This document shows positions 61,483 to 64,000 of a stretch of 64,000 nucleotides of DNA, in pieces. A model generated the notes under the pieces. That model did not search any database. It worked only from the letters and a program-made list of their open reading frames with translations, and had not been told where the DNA came from. The stretch lies in the NCBI GenBank assembly GCA_028277745.1, contig JANQFR010000014.1:1-64000 (forward strand), in the 5' to 3' direction. How positions within the stretch are numbered: the first letter of the stretch is position 1; each line of letters opens with the position of its first letter. This DNA is from Phycisphaeraceae bacterium. GTDB lineage: Bacteria > Planctomycetota > Phycisphaerae > Phycisphaerales > Phycisphaeraceae. The translations under genes were made by a program, and so were the position numbers.

Positions 61483-62504
61483 CAACAACCACCGCCACGC
61501 AGGAAACCTGCATGCGCATCCTCTTCACGGGCAAGAATCAACTTAAACTTGACCGTACTCCGTTACACGAACCCGGCCCCAACGAAGTCCTGGTTAACAC
61601 GGCTTGGTCGCTGATATCGACCGGCACCGAATTGACCTGTCTGCACCGGCGTTTCGCGCCCGGCACCCACTGGGACGGTTGGGTCCGCTACCCCTTCCAG
61701 GCCGGCTATAGCTGTGCCGGCACGATCACGGCGATCGGTTCCGGCGTCACCGACTGGGCTGTCGGAGATCGTGTGGCCTGCAACGCTCACCACGCCTCCG
61801 TCAATCTCGTGACCGCCCGGGAACTCCGCCATGTGCCCGGCACGGTCCCGCTCCGCGATGCCGCCTGGCTCGCCCTGCTCAAGATCGTACAGATCGGCTT
61901 CCGCACCGCTGAGCACCGCCTGGGAGACCGTGTCGTGGTTGTCGGGTGCGGCATCCTCGGCCAGCTGTTGGTGCAATACCTCCGCCTCGCCGGCTGCCAA
62001 CGCATCGTCGCGGTGGATCGCGAGCCCACCCGGCTTGATCACGCCAGGACTCACGGCGCCACCCACGTCGTTGCGGGGAACGCCGATGCCCACCGGCAAG
62101 CCATCCTCGACGCGGCGGCCGGCCCGCCCGACGTGGTTTACGATGTCACCGGCGCGCCGTCTGTCCTGCCCGCCTGTCTCGCCCTGCCCCGCGACTTCGG
62201 CGCCGTCGTGCTTCTGGGAGACGTCGGGGAGCCGCACCTCCAGCACCTCACGCCCGATGTGGTGATCCGCGGCGTCCGCCTCAAAGGGGCCCATGTCACC
62301 CACCCCACCCGTGAAGGCCTGCCCATGCATCCCTGGGGCATCCCCGAGATCGAGAACTACGCCATGACCCTTCTCGCCTCCGGCGAGCTTCAGGTCGGCG
62401 ACCTGATCTCTCACACCTTCACTCCCGATCAGGCCCGCGCGGCCTATGACCTCGCCGCCGATCCTGAGCGACCTAACATGGGTATCCTTTTTCAATGGAC
62501 CTAA
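61479..62504 (+). CDS. medium-chain zinc-type alcohol dehydrogenase
   Basis: 341 residues; GAGGAG is 10 nt before the ATG at 61479. An internal Met (MRILFTGKNQLKLDR) could be the real start. GroES-like part: STGTELTCLHRRFAPGTHWD and AGYSCAGTITAIGSGVTDWA. Rossmann part: VVVVGCGILGQLLVQYLRLA and GDVGEPHLQHL. Resembles sorbitol or galactitol dehydrogenase-like members that lack the full structural zinc set. In this array it may oxidise a sugar released by the GH42 or sulfatase steps. Substrate unknown. Confidence 0.85.
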   Translation: MTTTTATQETCMRILFTGKNQLKLDRTPLHEPGPNEVLVNTAWSLISTGTELTCLHRRFAPGTHWDGWVRYPFQAGYSCAGTITAIGSGVTDWAVGDRVACNAHHASVNLVTARELRHVPGTVPLRDAAWLALLKIVQIGFRTAEHRLGDRVVVVGCGILGQLLVQYLRLAGCQRIVAVDREPTRLDHARTHGATHVVAGNADAHRQAILDAAAGPPDVVYDVTGAPSVLPACLALPRDFGAVVLLGDVGEPHLQHLTPDVVIRGVRLKGAHVTHPTREGLPMHPWGIPEIENYAMTLLASGELQVGDLISHTFTPDQARAAYDLAADPERPNMGILFQWT

Positions 62505-62527
62505 CCCCGGCGCCCAATGACTGATCG

Positions 62528-63364
62528 ATGAGACACATGACCGACCCTGACCAACCCACTCATCGCATACCGGCCAGTGCGCCGTTATGGTGTTTCGCCA
62601 AGACCGACGCTCAAGTCCAGGCTCTCTGCCGCTATGCCGCCGAGTCCGGCCTCGCGCTCGAGATGCCCGGCCGACAAGCCTGGCCATTCGTCGAACAACA
62701 CCGGCTGTCTGTGATCAATCTCACCGCTCCAGGCATGTCCGGCAGGCGGCAGCTCAATCGAGAAGCCGACCACAACGATCTGCTGCCGCAAATCGAAGCG
62801 GTGATCGCCGAAGCCGCGGCCCGCCATATCCCGCAGGTCATTGTGTTCTCCGGTAATCGGCAAGGCATCTCCGATCGTGAAGCCAAACGCGCGATGGCCA
62901 ATGGCCTGGCCCATCTCGCCCCGATCGCGGCAGCCGCTGGCGTCACCCTGACACTCGAGGTGCTCAACGCGTTCGATCACCCCGACTACCATGCCGACCG
63001 CACTCGATTTGCGATCGATGTTCTCGAACAGGTTGACGCGATCTCCGTCCGTCTGCTTTACGACATCTATCACATGCACCGGATGGACGAAGATGTTAAG
63101 CAACAGGTGACCGCCCACTTGCCGCTTATCGCTCACCTCCACCTGGCCGGGAGTCCGAACCGGGATTTCCCCGGAGAAGGCCAGGCGATTGATTACCGTG
63201 GTCTTGTCGAGTCGGTGCTTGAAGCCGGATACGTTGGCCGGTGGGGCTTCGAGTTTCTCCCCGGCAAGACCGACCCGCTGGAAACACTCGACGCCGCCCG
63301 ACGCCGCTTCGATGCTTGGGCCCTTCCCCCGACCAACACCTCCGGAAACGTCGAGCATGACTAA
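62528..63364 (+). CDS. sugar-phosphate isomerase/epimerase-like TIM-barrel protein
   Basis: 278 residues from ATG 62528 (another Met lies three codons later). Features of the AP_endonuc_2/hydroxypyruvate isomerase superfamily: VINLTAPGMSG, TLEVLNAFDHPDYHADRTRF and LLYDIYHMHRMDEDVKQQVT, with Glu, Asp and His residues placed as metal ligands, then HLHLAGSPNRDFPGEGQAID and WGFEFLPGKTDPLET. It resembles hydroxypyruvate isomerase more than xylose isomerase. Its last codons overlap the sulfatase start by 8 nt. Probably converts a keto or aldose intermediate from the degraded polysaccharide. Confidence 0.85.
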   Translation: MRHMTDPDQPTHRIPASAPLWCFAKTDAQVQALCRYAAESGLALEMPGRQAWPFVEQHRLSVINLTAPGMSGRRQLNREADHNDLLPQIEAVIAEAAARHIPQVIVFSGNRQGISDREAKRAMANGLAHLAPIAAAAGVTLTLEVLNAFDHPDYHADRTRFAIDVLEQVDAISVRLLYDIYHMHRMDEDVKQQVTAHLPLIAHLHLAGSPNRDFPGEGQAIDYRGLVESVLEAGYVGRWGFEFLPGKTDPLETLDAARRRFDAWALPPTNTSGNVEHD

Positions 63365-64000
63365 GCCTCGAAACGTGCTGCTGACCCTGACCGATCAGCA
63401 GCGTTATGACACCCTTGGCTGCACCGGTTGCGGTATCGCCCAAACCCCACGGATTGATGAGTTAGCTGGCCGCGGCCTCAACTTTTCCCGCCACTTCGTC
63501 ACCAGCCCCGTCTGCTCGCCTTCACGCGCCAGCATTTTCACCGGACTGCAACTCAGCCGGCACGGCCTGTGGCGTAACGGCTGCACGCTTCCACACCACA
63601 TTCCCACGTTCGCTGACCGCGCCGCTCGTCATGGCGTTCAGGCGGCCGCTTTCGGCAAACACCACCTCGCACCAATCATACGGCGCGCTACTCGCCCCCA
63701 TCACCATGGTTTCGATCCCTGGCTCATCGGTGAAGGCGATCAACAGCTCATCGACGACGACTACTTCCGTTGGCTCCGCTCCGAACACCCCGACGCCTTC
63801 GTGAGCTATCTCACTGAATTATTCACACAAGGCCATGATAAGGGTTACGCGTCTCAACTACCTGAAAAACTCCACCTGTCCAACTGGTGCACCCGTCACG
63901 CCATTCACTGGCTCGAACATCAGCGCGACCCCGACCGACCCTTCATTCTTTACGCCGGTTTCTTCGACCCTCACCACGCATTCAATCCCGTCGAACCTTA
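63357..64000 (+). CDS. type I sulfatase, 3' end cut by the window edge
   Basis: ATG 63357 overlaps the preceding stop; the frame is open to 64000, giving 214 residues. NVLLTLTDQQRYDTLGCTGC and TPRIDELAGRGLNFSRHFVT open the S1 sulfatase fold. The modification motif CSPSR (SPVCSPSRASIFTG, Cys near residue 55) is the C-x-P-x-R site changed to formylglycine by the maturation enzyme. No signal peptide is visible in the first 20 residues. It removes sulfate from the glycan, the step that distinguishes marine galactans from plain galactans. The C-terminal half and any neighbouring maturation enzyme lie outside the window. Confidence 0.9.
   Translation, partial: MTKPRNVLLTLTDQQRYDTLGCTGCGIAQTPRIDELAGRGLNFSRHFVTSPVCSPSRASIFTGLQLSRHGLWRNGCTLPHHIPTFADRAARHGVQAAAFGKHHLAPIIRRATRPHHHGFDPWLIGEGDQQLIDDDYFRWLRSEHPDAFVSYLTELFTQGHDKGYASQLPEKLHLSNWCTRHAIHWLEHQRDPDRPFILYAGFFDPHHAFNPVEP

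Overview
The window looks like a chromosomal segment of a marine-type Planctomycetota bacterium, most likely class Phycisphaerae. The evidence is high GC content, four PEP-CTERM proteins, orphan prepilin-type proteins with 'FADGHA' C-terminal signatures, an exported protein with a planctomycete 'EPLESRVLLSA' N-terminus, and many secreted polysaccharide-degrading enzymes. This placement is inferred from gene content; there is no rRNA or other marker gene here.

Layout. 1-2500: small and decayed genes (a clipped minus-strand start, a membrane protein interrupted by an in-frame TGA, a Tat-type lipoprotein, a short reading frame) and about 0.8 kb without a clear gene. 2.5-9 kb: an ADP-ribosylglycohydrolase-fold protein, then module A on the minus strand (LacI regulator fused to a prepilin-type protein, PEP-CTERM protein, GH16). 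9.2-13.5 kb: module B on the plus strand (PEP-CTERM protein, GntR/LacI-type regulator, prepilin-type protein overlapping it by 4 nt, GH16). 13.6-18.8 kb: minus-strand nucleotide-sugar genes (rfbA-rfbC-rfbD-rfbB, a small membrane protein, gmd) for dTDP-rhamnose and a GDP-mannose-derived deoxysugar. 18.9-26.2 kb: a TetR-controlled RND efflux pump with two oxidoreductases. 26.3-34.6 kb: housekeeping and miscellaneous genes (aminotransferase, adenine deaminase, GH113-like hydrolase, 2-hydroxyacid dehydrogenase, SPFH and zinc-ribbon proteins, GNAT acetyltransferase) with two palindromic repeat elements. 34.7-48.8 kb: a DUF4838 protein, a secreted unknown, a very large heparinase II/III-like lyase, and module C (beta-helix lyase-like protein and PEP-CTERM protein on the minus strand; prepilin-type protein, LacI and serine hydrolase on the plus strand). 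49.2-64 kb: module D, a long plus-strand array of LacI, prepilin-type protein, PEP-CTERM protein, two secreted glycan-active enzymes, a GH42 beta-galactosidase, a beta-helix/CBM protein, a dehydrogenase, a sugar isomerase-like protein and a sulfatase cut by the window edge.

The most interesting signal is that one set of parts recurs four times in 64 kb: one sugar-sensing regulator (LacI or GntR/LacI type), one orphan prepilin-type protein, one PEP-CTERM protein and neighbouring secreted carbohydrate-active enzymes. In module A regulator and prepilin are a single polypeptide; in module B they overlap by ATGA; in C and D they are neighbours. No pilus or secretion machinery is present. Related LacI-like operators (core AAACGCTT or AAGCGTTT, or a CG-centred variant) lie upstream of modules A, C and D and of the large lyase. 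I infer a recurrent glycan-uptake or cell-surface module in Planctomycetota in which a pseudopilin is produced together with its sugar-responsive regulator. GH16, GH42 and a sulfatase suggest that sulfated algal galactans are among the substrates; the lyases suggest uronic-acid polysaccharides.
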